Assembly (NCBI RefSeq): GCF_001648555.1
Contig: NZ_LQXM01000028.1
Coordinates: 62,001-126,000, forward strand
Direction of reading: 5' to 3'
Length of the DNA stretch: 64,000 nt
Source: Rossellomorea aquimaris TF-12
GTDB lineage: Bacteria; Bacillota; Bacilli; Bacillales; Bacillaceae_B
Below, piece after piece: positions 61,306 to 64,000 of the stretch (position 1 is the stretch's first letter; each line of letters opens with the position of its first letter). A model generated the notes under the pieces. That model searched no databases, had not been told where the DNA came from, and saw only the letters and a program-made list of their open reading frames with translations. A program made the position numbers and the translations under genes.

Positions 61306-64000
<2,695 letters not shown>

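Overview
The window is one contiguous piece of a low-GC, aerobic, endospore-forming Bacillaceae chromosome. The evidence is a proton-pumping aa3 quinol oxidase, strong Bacillus-type ribosome binding sites with many TTG/GTG starts, a long run of sporulation genes, and gene order that follows the Bacillus subtilis ywcE/qox, yug-kap-pbpD, mrp, yui, yum, yut, yun and suf neighbourhoods. It is not B. subtilis itself: several cassettes present there are missing and others are inserted. The genus cannot be fixed from the sequence alone. I see no rRNA, tRNA, CRISPR array, prophage or insertion sequence.

Layout. 1-3.7 kb: end of the qox operon, the spore gene ywcE, a sodium-coupled NSS transporter and an XRE regulator. 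3.8-15.7 kb: alaT/alaR, yugF, yugE, patB, a copper-zinc superoxide dismutase lipoprotein, a cyclophilin lipoprotein, kapB, kapD, a drug-type MFS pump, pbpD and yufK. 16-21.7 kb: the complete mrpABCDEFG Na+/H+ antiporter operon. 21.8-30.6 kb: a DUF2188 protein, yuxO, yuzC, yuiF, pepA, yuiD, a cytoplasmic cobalamin-binding-type protein, yuiC, yuiB, the tiny zinc protein yuiA and a Nudix hydrolase. 30.7-42.8 kb: flavoenzymes yumB, yumC and yutJ, iron-sulfur accessory proteins yutM and yutI, thiol proteins yuzB and yuzD, a D-2-hydroxyacid dehydrogenase, yutH and yutG. 42.8-44 kb: an AT-rich accessory pocket with a hidden sda-like gene and an XRE regulator. 44-49.8 kb: yutF, yutE, a DUF3055 gene, yutD, yutC, lipA and lytH. 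49.8-53.8 kb: two amino-acid/Na+ transport units, metP-metS and an NhaC-family gene behind a lysine (L-box) riboswitch. 53.8-64 kb: yunB, an HD-GYP phosphodiesterase, yunC-yunF and the sufDSUB part of the suf operon, cut by the right edge.

Functional themes. Sodium and proton handling dominates (Mrp, two NSS transporters, two Na+/H+-antiporter-superfamily proteins). Sporulation control and morphogenesis is the second theme (KapB, KapD and Sda act on the KinA/KinB input; YwcE, YutH, YuiC, YunB, YutC and LytH act on the spore). Iron-sulfur assembly (Suf, YutI, YutM, LipA as client) and NAD(P)H flavoenzymes form the third.

Non-coding structure is the least explained part. There are three unrelated intergenic arrays with a 20-21 bp period, a family of long perfect palindromes placed between convergent genes, and copies of two dispersed Bacillaceae-type repeats. 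The best regulatory find is the L-box riboswitch upstream of the NhaC-family gene. I found no wholly new multi-gene system.
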